Part shown: piece after piece, positions 12,451-23,439 of the stretch | Position numbering within the stretch: the first letter of the stretch is position 1 | Layout of the letters: each line of letters starts with the position of its first letter | Source: Ipomoea triloba | Taxonomy: Eukaryota > Streptophyta > Magnoliopsida > Solanales > Convolvulaceae | Assembly: GCF_003576645.1 (NCBI RefSeq) | Contig: NC_044925.1 | Coordinates: 8,773,657-8,837,656, forward strand | DNA length: 64,000 bases | Direction: 5' to 3' | Made by a program: the position numbers and the translations under genes | Notes under the pieces: model-generated | Told to the model about the DNA's origin: nothing | The model's input: only the letters and a program-made list of their open reading frames with translations | Databases searched by the model: none

Positions 12451-13860
12451 AACTCCCCCACACTTGAGTCTTTGCTTGTTCTCAAGCAAACAAAAGGGTA
12501 AATTTCAAGTCAAGCACAAAAGTCACGCATACCTCTCTCGCACAACCAAACATTCCACAAACCAACTTGCCACACAGTAACATGCTTCAAGAATCATCTC
12601 AGATTGACACGCAAGATCCATTCGCAGGCCAATATCTAAGCACCAAAATTATTTATAGTGAGAAATCTAGTGTGCACACATACTCAGTTAGGTTTATGCA
12701 AAACTTGGCATTAGAATATATCCCATAGGCTTGCCTTTCGTACTCCTCCTAGTATAGACCTAAAGTTGCATGCAAAGATCAAATAGGTCTTTTATTGGCT
12801 TATAACGGGGCCAAGGGTTGGAGGCTAACAAAGAAGGGGTATGGAAAAATTAACAAAAGAGAGAGAATGTCACAAATATCTATCTTATAAAATCGTAGAA
12901 GAGATGGGAAAAATATGACCAAAGGAGCCAAATGTATCTTTAAGAATCAAGGCAAAATTGTAATGAAGTGGGGGTCGAATACAAACTTTCCAAAGCTATT
13001 TACAAACTTCAAACTATTCAAACTCTTATTTTTCATTTCTTTTCTTCTTTTTTTTTTTTTGATTTTTCTCAAAAACAAGCAACAACTTTTCAAAGAAGCA
13101 ACTTCGGGATTTTGATTTTTGATTTTCTGATTTTTTTTATATAAAAGAAGCAAACTTTGTACAAATGCTAACAAACTACCAAAGAAGCAAATGACTATAC
13201 ACAAAAGATCAAGACCCCCACACTTAGATATTTCAAAGTAAAATGTTGCTTTCTAACTATAAGCTCCATAGAAATCTCTTCTACAAGAATAACAAAGATA
13301 AATGCTAAATATTCTCAAGGGTGGAAGAGAACATATTTGGCTAATGGCTAAGGGTTTGATGATGAGGGTTAAACAAGAAAAAATCACAAAGAGGGGTTAA
13401 GTGCTTAGCACTTATTAAACAAAAAAAAAAAAGGCTCAAAGGGGACACAAGGGATAAAAACATATGATATGGATAGGTTTAAAGGCTAAAGGTGAACAAA
13501 AATGGCCTAAATCATTTCTAGGCATGCAAGCAATTAGACTACATTTTAGAGGAGTATTGAGGCAAGTTCCATCAAGCCAATTAATGAGGCAATGCCGGAA
13601 TTCCGCATAAACTTTCACTAGCGAAGCACGAACCACGAACCACTAGATTATGAATTATTTCAATTATTAAGCGGTTAACAAGGACATTGGCAAGAAAATA
13701 GTTTAATCATGTGCTTCACATTGATTTCATCAATGGCACATTGGAATGCAACAAGCTCAATCAAACAATCCACAAACCGGCAAGAGAGAATAATAGTGAC
13801 TAGTTGCCATGACAAGTAATTTATCAACAAGAGAATCATGACTCATCCAAGCAAAAGCAA
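12451..13860 (-). mobile_element. Athila 3' internal noncoding region with polypurine tract
   Basis: A/T-rich noncoding sequence of the kind that precedes the 3' LTR in Athila and Tat elements. On the minus strand a purine tract (GTGTGGGGGAGTT) lies directly next to LTR copy A. A second similar tract sits near 13210-13222. No coding domain is seen; open frames here are short and composition-driven. The right edge joins LTR copy B in mid-LTR, which is a deletion junction. Confidence 0.7.
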
Positions 13861-14705
13861 AACATTGGAATATAAAGAACAAGGCAAATAGGATTCATAA
13901 ACACCTTTCACCCAAAAATCCCAAAATTACTTTAGCCAATCATGGCTAGGATAGAATTTAAAGCTCAAGTAATAAAGAGTTTACAAAGACTAAGAAAGTA
14001 AAGGAAAGGAAAAGAAATTCTCCCAAATATAGCTTTCCAAGCTTTCCTTCTTCCTCCCAAAGCCTTGATATCTCCTTGAGGTGACAATATCCTTCTCCAA
14101 AAGTGGTGGATCCCTCCGTCACTCCATTGAAGAGACAACACCTTGCACTCACTCTTATTTGCCTCCTAAAAACGCAGCTTATCCCTAGGGTTTTGGGAAA
14201 ATGAGCCTTATATAGTGGGGGCAAAAATAGGGGCAAAATAGGCAATTCCGCGAGACAAAATTTTGTGCTGTCACAGGATCCTCGACGCGTCGAGGCAGGG
14301 GCTCGACGCGTCGAGCCTCGGATCTCAGAAATAATTTGCGTACTGGAATTCCTCGACGCGTGGAGGCTAGGGCTCGACGCGTCGAGCCTGGATCTTGGCT
14401 CAAATCATCACGCACTGGAATATTTCGACGCGACGGACAGGATTCCGGACGCGTCCAGCTCTCAAAATCAGCATTCTTCATTCATTTTGACTCCAAGCAT
14501 GCCATCAAATGTTCCCTTGCTTTTGGATTTAATCTGCAATGATGTCAAAACAACAACAAATACCATAAAAGCACCAAATTCAAGAGTAAACCATGTCAAT
14601 ACGAGAAAGCAAGGAAATATGAATTGGAGATGACATTTTAATACATTTAAGCTCAAAATTTGATCCAAATCACTTAGAAAAATATGCACAATTGAGATCA
14701 TATCA
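13861..14705 (-). mobile_element. Athila-type LTR (copy B), truncated
   Basis: Near-identical to 11628-12450 of copy A, with scattered substitutions and about 22 extra bases in the palindromic segment (14281-14315). It ends at the same TATCA edge (14705). It lacks the portion corresponding to 11096-11627, so the primer-site side is missing. The junction at 13860/13861 shows only a few bases of shared sequence (AACATTGG), pointing to an illegitimate deletion. Confidence 0.85.
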
Positions 14706-15445
14706 ACTTATAAGACGAATTCTTTGTATTTTGTGATGATATTCTGTGCATTATCTTGTGACATTCTATGTATTCTAGTCATTAATTCTGTACATTATTG
14801 ATTTCCAATACCATACCTCATGAAACATAAGAGATAATACTTAGGCTTATATTTTGTATATCCTTTTCATTGATTTTGTGTATTCTATTACATAACTCTG
14901 TACATTATTGATTTCCAATACCATACCTCATGAAACAGCAGAGATAATACTGAGGCTAATAATTCTGTGTATTCTAGTATATAATTATGTACATTATTGA
15001 TTTCGAGTGCCATACCTCTTGAAATAGTAATGCTAATACTTAGGCTATTGATTGTGTGTATTCTATTGAATGATATGTGTATTCTTTTATATACTTCTGT
15101 ACATTAATGATCTAATGTTTTATACTTAATGTTATTGCGGTATTGGAAACCAATAACGCACATAATTATATACTAGAATACACATAAACACACAATAGAA
15201 TACACAGAATCACTACCCTAAGTATTAGCATTCATGTTTCATGAGATATGGTATTAAAATTACTAATGTACAGAATCATATACTAGAATACACATAAACA
15301 CTCAATAGAATACACAGAATCACTACCCTAAGTATTAGCATTCATGTTTCATGAGATATCGTATTGAAATTACTAATGTACATAACTGTATAATAGAATA
15401 CACATAAACACTTAATAGAATACACATAATTACACATAAAGAGAA
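14706..15445. repeat. Fold-back array: direct repeat units followed by inverted units
   Basis: Three related units of about 110-120 bp run forward (tgtacattattgatttc..., cataccTCatgaaa...), at about 14785, 14905 and 14990. After a centre near 15125-15150, the same units run in reverse complement at about 15165, 15270 and 15380 (catgtttcatgagatatggt, aatacacataaacac). The whole can fold into one long stem of tandem units. This resembles foldback elements or the long arms of some MULEs. No transposase is present. Confidence 0.75.
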
Positions 15446-16046
15446 TTGGACGGATGGAACGGTGTCCGTCGCGCGTCAACTCCCACTAACTTAGTTAAAC
15501 GACGTCATTTTGGGCCATGGTCCACGATATAACAATTGCTTGTGCACTACATTGAGCTCGAGATTTGCAGGCAGGGCTGGTATAAACAACATTTGGTCGG
15601 GTTGTTTGTTATTCACTAAAGCCTTGGCAAAAACATGTTGCCAACTTCATGATGACTATATCTCAAAGCCCAAATTCACACTAAATTAAGAAGTATATAA
15701 ATGTATAGTCCAATATAACTTAATAATTTATAATTTACTATTTATGGTGTGTACTCAGTAATTCTTGTTAATTTGTAATAGTATGTAAATCATATATGAG
15801 AGGTAAATCGTATTAAGAAAAGTGTGATTGACCTTGTGAGACGAGCCTCACGAGCTTGATTAAAAACGAAGAGGTTTTGACAATAATCAAACTTGGCACC
15901 TTCTGGTACAAGAATCATTCATGCTTCACCCACTATGGAAATATGTCCAATGATATTTCAATCTTGAACTTATCTCGACAAAGTTACAATGTTTAATATA
16001 TAAAAGTTTCTTAAATGTAAATATTCAGATAAAAAATTGATAAGTG
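15446..16046. other. Unassigned intergenic sequence
   Basis: No coding potential or clear repeat boundary found. It begins with a GC-richer stretch (gtccgtcgcgcgtcaac, aaacgacgtcattttggg) next to the fold-back array that may be part of that element, then becomes A/T-rich. Confidence 0.4.
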
Positions 16047-16354
16047 TGTAGGATTATTGCACATAATATAACAGTACTAACCTCCAGCCATAGTTGTTAT
16101 TAGTAGTTGTTTGTGAATCTGTTGTAGATGTTGTATATTGTCTCTGACTTGTTCTCAGGTTCAATATAGATGGTGTATGAAGGTAGACAGTAACATGAGC
16201 AGTAGGGGACCTATTGTTTATATAGCTTATAGAACCATCAATATAGGCCTTTGTAACGGTTGTAACGGTAACTGTTACAACCTCTAATTTAAGGTACCAC
16301 ATTATGGCCATTGAAGGCCATAATTGCACCACATTTCTAATGGAAAATGTTACA
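16047..16354 (-). mobile_element. 3' LTR of a minus-strand copia element
   Basis: The right edge is well fixed: on the minus strand a polypurine tract AAGTGGGAGAA (16355-16365) runs directly into TGTAACATTTTCC. TATATAAACAAT near 16211-16222 is a likely LTR TATA box. The left edge (TGTGTAGG at 16047) is only a guess from TG...CA structure, since no second LTR is available. Confidence 0.6.
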
Positions 16355-16619
16355 TTCTCCCACTTGGTGCAATTACAAACTCAAAGAAAACAAAAAACAT
16401 GAACTATAGAGATACTTCCTCTTAAAGTAGCATCTACTATAATCTCAATGTAACTTATTCTCTAAGCATTTTCTTGTGGCAAAAACTTAATGGATAAACC
16501 TTATGTTTAATCCAGGTCCAAAAATATATTTTGTCAACAAAATATGTGCACAATACAATAATGAGAAAAATATCTGAATGCTTTAAGAATTTCATATAAT
16601 AACTGAATGTATACAAATT

Positions 16620-17545
16620 TTACAAAGTGGGCGCAAGTCCCATTTTCTCAACAAAATCCCTAAACTTGAATGGTGGTATGCCTTTAGTTAGGGGATCAAC
16701 AATCATCAACTCAGTGCTTATATGCTCAATGACCACTTTATTATCTTTAACACCCTCCCTGATGGCTAAGTACTTGGTGTCGATATGCTTGCTTCGACTC
16801 CCACTCTTATTGTTCTTAGCCAGGAAGACCGCAGCTGAGTTGTCACAATAAACCTTTAACGGCTTAGAAATAGAATCCATAATTCTAAGCCCTGAAATAA
16901 AATTCTTAAGCCATACACCTTGAGATGTAGCCTCTAAACAAGAAACGAACTCGGCTTCCATGGTTGAAGTGGTGACAAGAGTTTGTTTAACACTTCTCCA
17001 TGAAATAGCTCCACCGGCCATAATGAAAATGTTTCCCGAAGTTGATTTCCGAGAATCAACGCAACCGGCAAAGTCCGCGTCAAAGTACCCAACAATGTCC
17101 AAAGTGTTCATCGATCTTCCTGAACACAAGCTTATAATCCTTGGTACCTTTGAGATACCTCAAAACCTTCTTTGCAGCTCTCCAGTGGTCTAAACCTGGA
17201 TCACTTTGATATCGTCCCAGCATTCCAACAGCAAAGGCGATGTCCGGCATACTACAGACTTCAACATACCCGAGACAGCCGACAACCGAAGCATAGGGAA
17301 TATTCTTCATGGATTCTCTTTCAAAATCATTCTTTGGACACTGATCCAAATTGAATTTATCACCTCTCACAATAGGAGCTGGACTCGGTGAACAATCCTT
17401 TATCCGAAATCTTTCTAAGACTTTGTTGATATAGGTTTCCTGTGATAGTCCGAGAATGCCTCGGGATCTATCCCTATGGATCTTCATACCAATGACATAA
17501 GATGCCTCGCCCATATCTTTCATATCAAAGTTCTTAGAAAGTAAT
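16620..17545 (-). pseudogene. Copia reverse transcriptase end and RNase H (Tork-like)
   Basis: Two minus-strand frames. The first (17523-17080) has the end of RT and the connection (DMGEASYVIGMKIHRD, GLSQETYINKVLERF, SMPDIAFAVGMLGRY). The second (17129-16620) has RNase H with the acidic residues in VGYFDADFAGC, TSTMEAEFVSC and YCDNSAA, then SKHIDTKYLAIREGV. A frameshift near 17100-17120 separates them. Copia sequence continues to about 17545 and then stops, so gag, protease, integrase and most of RT are missing. The 3' untranslated part and LTR follow to the left. Confidence 0.88.
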
Positions 17546-17671
17546 TATTTAACCTCGTGCAAACAAGAACAATTTTATTTGTTAAAATAATAATAACTTG
17601 AATATCAATATAGCGAGATTGATTTAATTAAAAATCTATACTCACTATTTTTTTTTTCTATTCAAGAATCA

Positions 17672-17888
17672 TGATGAAAAGAAAGATGCAATTTGTTCCT
17701 TATTAGGAGAAGTAGTTGATTAGATGTTGGTTACTTCTGTTATAGTTTGTTATAGCTTCCTCCCTTTTCAAGATGTAAACTCAGCTTATAAATAGCTCAA
17801 GGACATCATATTCAGTTCAATTTTAATGAGAAAAATTATCTTTCTTTTCTTCCTTTGTTTCGTCTTCTCTTGCACCCCTGGTTCATCA
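17672..17888 (+). mobile_element. 5' LTR of a plus-strand copia element
   Basis: A short LTR of about 217 bp, bounded by TGATGAA and TTCATCA, a perfect 7-bp inverted repeat. It holds a TATA box (TATAAATAG, about 17787-17795), and a tRNA-Met primer site starts two bases downstream. The matching 3' LTR is not in the window, because the element is cut at 21675. Confidence 0.8.
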
Positions 17889-17890
17889 CA

Positions 17891-17902
17891 TGGTATCAGA
17901 GC
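17891..17902 (+). other. Primer-binding site of the plus-strand copia
   Basis: TGGTATCAGAGC, the exact complement class of initiator tRNA-Met, just inside the LTR. Confidence 0.9.
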
Positions 17903-17933
17903 CCTAATTAGGTGTTCATAGAAGACGTCTCTC

Positions 17934-20900
17934 ATGGCAGCGTGGCCTCCCGTTAGCAATCGATCGACTCCGATCAACAACGCAATACCAATTCCGGTGA
18001 TCAATGAGATTCCGATGCCTCGGCGCCGGCGAATGGTCCATTGCCTCCCACCACACAGGCGAATGGATTGAACTCTAAAGAGTTAACTTTTAATCTAGAT
18101 GCTCAATCTAATCCCTATTTCTTGCATGCAAATGAGAATCTAACACTAGTGCTGGTCTCAACTCCAATGGATGGGTCGAACTAGCATTCATGGGCTAGGG
18201 ATATGACAATGGCCTTGTCCTGTAAGAACAAACTTGCATTTGTTAATGGTGCTATCACCAAACCTGCACTAGATGATCGAAAGTATCAGGTCTGGGAACG
18301 ATGCAATGACACAGTAGTTTCCTGGATCATTTGATCATTATCACCAACAGTTGGCCATAGTGTTCTTTGGATTGACGCGTATGGGATATGGAATTATCTG
18401 AAACGAAGGTTTAGCCAGCAGGATCTCTTTTGAATTGTAGAAATAAAGTGTGAAATCTATCAAACAAAGCAAGGAGAGAATTCTCTAAACGAGTATTTCA
18501 CCAAACAGAAATTACTATGGGATGAATTACTAATACTTATACCTACTGTGTTGTGTGGCTATAATCCAAAGCATCAGTGTGGAAATAAGTTATATGACTT
18601 GAATGAACTTGTAGAGAAAGACAAATTGTCTATATTTCTGATTGGATTACATGACAGATATACTGGAGCAAGAAACTAAATCATGCTCATGAGGCCATTA
18701 CCTGATGTATGTGAAGCTTACTCTATGATAACACAAGAGGAGAGGCAATTTCTAATGATTGCAACTGGATTTGGGAGCCAGCTCCATCAAGTTGGGGAAA
18801 ATGGAATAACTGGAAGTGCGTTCATAGCCAATGCAGACAATGGTAGTCAGCAGGGCTTCAAGAGGTTCTCAGCAGCTAACAAGAAGCCAGTGTGCACTTA
18901 CTGTGGCTACACTGGACATACACAAGACAAGTGTTACAAGAAACATGGCTAACCCCCGGTTGGAAGCCAAGATCAAGGAATCAAGGCTCAGTGAATCTAG
19001 CTCAGGGACCTTTGGCAATGCATCAGCCAAAGGTTGATACAGGTGTATCTTTTACTCAAGAAGATTTCAAGAAGTTCCTAGAGTTTGTGCAGATACAAAA
19101 GGCATCTGGAGGAAGTATGAACACCCTTGTTGATCAATCCCCAGCACAGGTTAACACCATATCAGCCATCCTAATGCTAGGAGCTCAACTAGAAGGTATG
19201 AATCCCTCACTTAACTCTGTAACCTGTAGCAAAAGTGAATGGATATTGGATAGTGGTGCAACTCATCACATTGTTTGCCATATGGATCTGCTGAAAAATC
19301 AGAGACAAGTTCACAATATGCATGTTAGTTTGCCTAACGGAATGTAAGTTGCCATCACATGTACTGGTTCAGTTTATCTGTCTGATGATTTTGGCTTCCA
19401 TAATGCCCTTTATGTTCCTAGCTTTCACTACAACTTGATATCTATTGGTGCCTTTGTCAAGAGCTCCAATTGTATTATGAAGCTGCACACTAATTAATGC
19501 ATTATACAGGATGCTACCCATGGGAAGATGATTGGAATGACTGAGCTTCAAAATGGGCTATATCACTTAGTTTTCCCTGTTATTTCTCCTTCTGTTTGCA
19601 ATGTAACCTCTATTGTGAATAAATGCACTTTGTAACATGCAAGACTAGGGCATGCTTCATATATTATAAACTTCAATGTTTGAATAAGCTAGATCCTACC
19701 ATTCAAATGAATAAAGATTTAGTTTGTGATTGTTGTCATTTTGCTAAACAAAACAGGTTTCCCTTTCAATCCAGCATTTCTAATTCAGCTGCTTGTTTTG
19801 ATTTATTACACATGGATATTTGGGGTCCTTATAAGGTTTCCACTCTCCATGGTCACCACTATTTTCTCACCATACTGGATGATCATTTCTGATCAGTATA
19901 CATACACCTAATGAAGAAAAAATGTAAAGTCTGGAGCCTGATCACTGTCTTTTGCAGTTTAGTTGAGAACTAGTTTGACACTAAAGTGAAGTGTATAAGG
20001 ACTGATAATGGCTTAGAGTTTGACATGGCTAATTTCTTTGGTCAGAAAGGGATAGTTCATCAAACCTCATGCACTTACACCCCTCAACAGAACATGGTTG
20101 AAAGAAAACATGGTCATCTTCTATCAGTTGCAAGGGCTCTAAGGTTTCAAGCAAGCCTGCCAGAATATTTTTGGAATAAATGTATCATGCATGCAACCTA
20201 CATTATCAATAGGCTACCCTCTGCTGCAATCAACTATCACATACCATACCAAGCCTTAATTCACAAAGCTCCCTAGTACCAACATTTAAGGGTCTTTGGA
20301 TGTCTAGCATATGCCACCACAGTAGGTCCTAAATCCAAATTTGATCCCAGAGCAAGGAAGTGCATATTTCTTGGTTATGCCAATGGTGTCAAATGTTACA
20401 AACTGTATGATCTACAATCCAAAGAAGTGTTTATCTCTAAGGATGTGTCATTTTATGAACACATCTTTCCATTTTAGAATACTGTTATGCTAGAGAAAGA
20501 GCCTTACCAGATCATCTATCCCATCCTCGATGGTCCCCTAGAAGAGCCAATAGTTCCACAACCTCATAGGTCAGCCAGCTGCAACCTTGAGTTCACAACT
20601 AGTTTTTCTCCTGATGCAAATTCTGAGGAACCACATGATGAGGCACATAGTTCTGATACAGGTCCTCATGAACAACTTCCTGAGCAACCTTATGAGCAGC
20701 CAATCATCAGAAAATCCACCAGACAGAGGCAAACTCCAACTTATTTATAGGACTACATATACCATAACTCCATAGTGAAAACTTCCCTTCATAACATGGC
20801 TAAGGTTATGAGTTATGCCAAACTCTCACCTACCTTTCAGTCCTTTGTAATGAATATCACCTGCCACACTGAGCCTAAGAACTACAAGGAGGCAGTGCAA

Positions 20901-21675
20901 CATGATTGTGGGAGAAAGGCCATTAGAAGATGAAATAGCTACACTAGAGAGCAACAATATTTGGTAGCTAGTGGATTTGCCACCGTAAAAAAGCCCATAG
21001 GCTGCAAATGGGTGTATAAGGTCAAACATAGACTAGATGGCAGCATTGAAAGATGTAAAGCTAGACTTGTGGCCAAGGGATACACACAAACACTTGGGGT
21101 TGACTATCTGGACACTTTTAGTAAAGTGGCTAAGATTACTACAATCAGAATGTTCTTCGTAATAGCAGCAACCAAGGATTGACATCTGCACCAAATGGAT
21201 GTTAATAATGCTTTCCTCCATGCTGATTTAGAGGAAGAAGTCTACATGCAGCTCTCCCTTGGATTTGGAGGAAAATAGAATGGTTAGGTATGCAAGTTGA
21301 ACAAATCCCTATATGGGTTGAAACAGGTCAGTAGACAATAGAACACTAAGTTGAATATGGCCCTGTAAAACATGGGGTTTAAACAGTCCCAACCTGATAA
21401 TTCCCTGTTTATCAAAGGTGAAAGAAAGTCCTTTGTAGCCTTACTAGTATATGTAGATGATATAATAGTAGGAAGTGCAGATTTACAGTTGATACAGCAG
21501 ATTAAGCAGCAGCTCAATGCCAACTTTCAAATAAAAGATTTGGGGCCCTTGAAATACTTCCTAGGATTGGAAGTGGCTAGACAAAGAAAAGAGATTGCTA
21601 TTTCTCAAAGAAAATATGCACTTGAACTATTAACAGATGCAGGTTTTACAGATGTCAAGCCAGTTTACAGCCCCA
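17934..21675 (+). pseudogene. Copia gag-pol polyprotein, degenerate, truncated in RT
   Basis: Gag starts near 17934 (MAAWPPV). It is followed by a retrotransposon gag N-terminal region (NPYFLHANENLTLVLVSTPM, about 18113-18172) with several stops, then a CCHC knuckle near 18892-18935 (CTYCGYTGHTQDKC). Next come the protease site DSGATHH (about 19248-19268), the GAG-pre-integrase and integrase core (LLHMDIWGPY, RTDNGLEF, VERKHGHLL), and the RT fingers and palm ([20 protein letters not shown]). The RT active-site motif YVDD is near 21451-21462 (LLVYVDDIIVGS). The coding sequence is broken by many stops and frameshifts and ends before RNase H at the CACTA-type MITE. Confidence 0.9.
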
Positions 21676-22211
21676 CACTACAAAAAAACGTGAAAATAAC
21701 GACGGATTAGTTCCATTACTAATTTAACGAGGAAATAGCGACGATTTAGTGACAGATTTTTTATTTTTAAAAAATTGAAAGTTAGCGACGGAAAAAGTTT
21801 ATCGTTAACTTCGTAGCTAATTTTAGCAGTAAACTCCCGCACATAAAATTGAGACAGATTAGCGGCGGATTTTTGGTGGGCTGATTAAATAATATTAATT
21901 TCTAAGGATTAGCGATGAAAAAAATATCTGTCTCTGAGGTTCAAAGCATCTATTTATTTTTTTGCAACATAGCGACGGAAAATAGTATCCGTTTCTACCT
22001 AGCGACTGATGAGTATCCGTCGCTAACCACAAAATGCGGAATATACATATTTAATAACATATAGTGACGGATTTAAATATCCGCTGCTAAAACATGGTTG
22101 CCGGAATTTTTTAAATAGATTAGCGACGGATGTTAATATGGCCGATTTTTATTTTTTGTTAGAATCTTACGATGGAAATTTGAATCTGTCACTAGATTTT
22201 GTGTTGTAATG
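21676..22211. mobile_element. CACTA-type MITE
   Basis: Starts with CACTACAAAAAAACG. The reverse complement of its right end reads CATTACAACACAAA, a decayed version of the same terminus. Inside are many subterminal motifs of the form AGCGACGGA / TCCGTCGCTA in both orientations, which is typical of transposase-binding repeats in CACTA elements. No coding region. Inserted in the copia RT region; the copia does not resume on the far side. Confidence 0.7.
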
Positions 22212-22463
22212 CATATAATTAGATCGACGGAGTTAGAGCCGTCAAAACGGGCTTAACTCGCCTGATTAGCCCGTCCCGCCCCGTGAAAAGGGCGGGACGG
22301 ACTTTGATATTTTAGGCCCGTATTTTGACGGGCTTTTTAGCCCGCCCCGCCCTAACCCGCAGGCCGGCAGGAGCCCGCCAAATATATATAATTTACGTTT
22401 ACAGTAAATTGTAAACCAAATTCATTTGCAATTGAATTTTGGTTTATAGTTTACCGTAAACTT

Positions 22464-22469
<6 letters not shown>

Positions 22470-22537
<68 letters not shown>
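22470..22537. repeat. (TA)n microsatellite, left of gap
   Basis: Uninterrupted alternating TA running into the Ns. With the right-hand tract it probably caused the assembly break. Confidence 0.95.
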
Positions 22538-23004
22538 NNNNNNNNNNNNNNNNNNNNNNNNNNNNNNNNNNNNNNNNNNNNNNNNNNNNNNNNNNNNNNN
22601 NNNNNNNNNNNNNNNNNNNNNNNNNNNNNNNNNNNNNNNNNNNNNNNNNNNNNNNNNNNNNNNNNNNNNNNNNNNNNNNNNNNNNNNNNNNNNNNNNNNN
22701 NNNNNNNNNNNNNNNNNNNNNNNNNNNNNNNNNNNNNNNNNNNNNNNNNNNNNNNNNNNNNNNNNNNNNNNNNNNNNNNNNNNNNNNNNNNNNNNNNNNN
22801 NNNNNNNNNNNNNNNNNNNNNNNNNNNNNNNNNNNNNNNNNNNNNNNNNNNNNNNNNNNNNNNNNNNNNNNNNNNNNNNNNNNNNNNNNNNNNNNNNNNN
22901 NNNNNNNNNNNNNNNNNNNNNNNNNNNNNNNNNNNNNNNNNNNNNNNNNNNNNNNNNNNNNNNNNNNNNNNNNNNNNNNNNNNNNNNNNNNNNNNNNNNN
23001 NNNN
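22538..23004. other. Assembly gap (467 N)
   Basis: A run of N with (TA)n on both sides. Any open frame across this stretch is an artefact. Confidence 0.99.

Positions 23005-23074
<70 letters not shown>
23005..23074. repeat. (TA)n microsatellite, right of gap
   Basis: Uninterrupted TA repeat continuing from the gap to about 23074. Confidence 0.95.
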
Positions 23075-23076
<2 letters not shown>

Positions 23077-23439
23077 CAAGTTCAAAAAATTTTAGTATAT
23101 TGTATATATGATTTGTTATTTACTTATGAATTAATACATTATTTGATTATTTATTAGTTATTATTGTGTTTATAAAATTACAAATGCATTAATATATGTA
23201 TAAATTATTCATATTATTTTAGTATACACTGATTAATTTTTTATATTAATTTTTATTTAAATTTAAAATTTTTAAAATTTGGCGGGCCCCGCCAAAGGCT
23301 GCGGGCTTGAGACGAGGTGGGGCTAGCTGACCTCTCATAGGCCCGTATTTTGGCGGGCCTTTTAGCCCATCCCTACCATATGGCGGGCTTTAGCGAGCTT
23401 TGGCGGGCCTCGCTATTAGATATTAGCTCTAGACAGAGT

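Larger units (their letters stand above)
22234..23431. mobile_element. hAT-type nonautonomous element (GGCGGGC family) containing the assembly gap
   Basis: Bounded by TAGAGCCGTC and GCTCTA and flanked by an almost exact 8-bp duplication (gacggagt at 22226-22233, gacagagt at 23432-23439), the hAT signature. Both ends are GC-rich with inverted copies of GGCGGGC / GCCCGCC. The middle is an A/T-rich tract with long (TA)n on both sides of an unresolved run of N. Confidence 0.8.

Noticed and set aside
12947..13204. Small membrane-like open frames on both strands
   Set aside because: T-rich noncoding part of the Athila 3' region; composition alone produces hydrophobic residues.
22462..23085. 207-codon open frame on the minus strand
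   Set aside because: It is (TA)n plus the run of N. There is no real sequence to translate.
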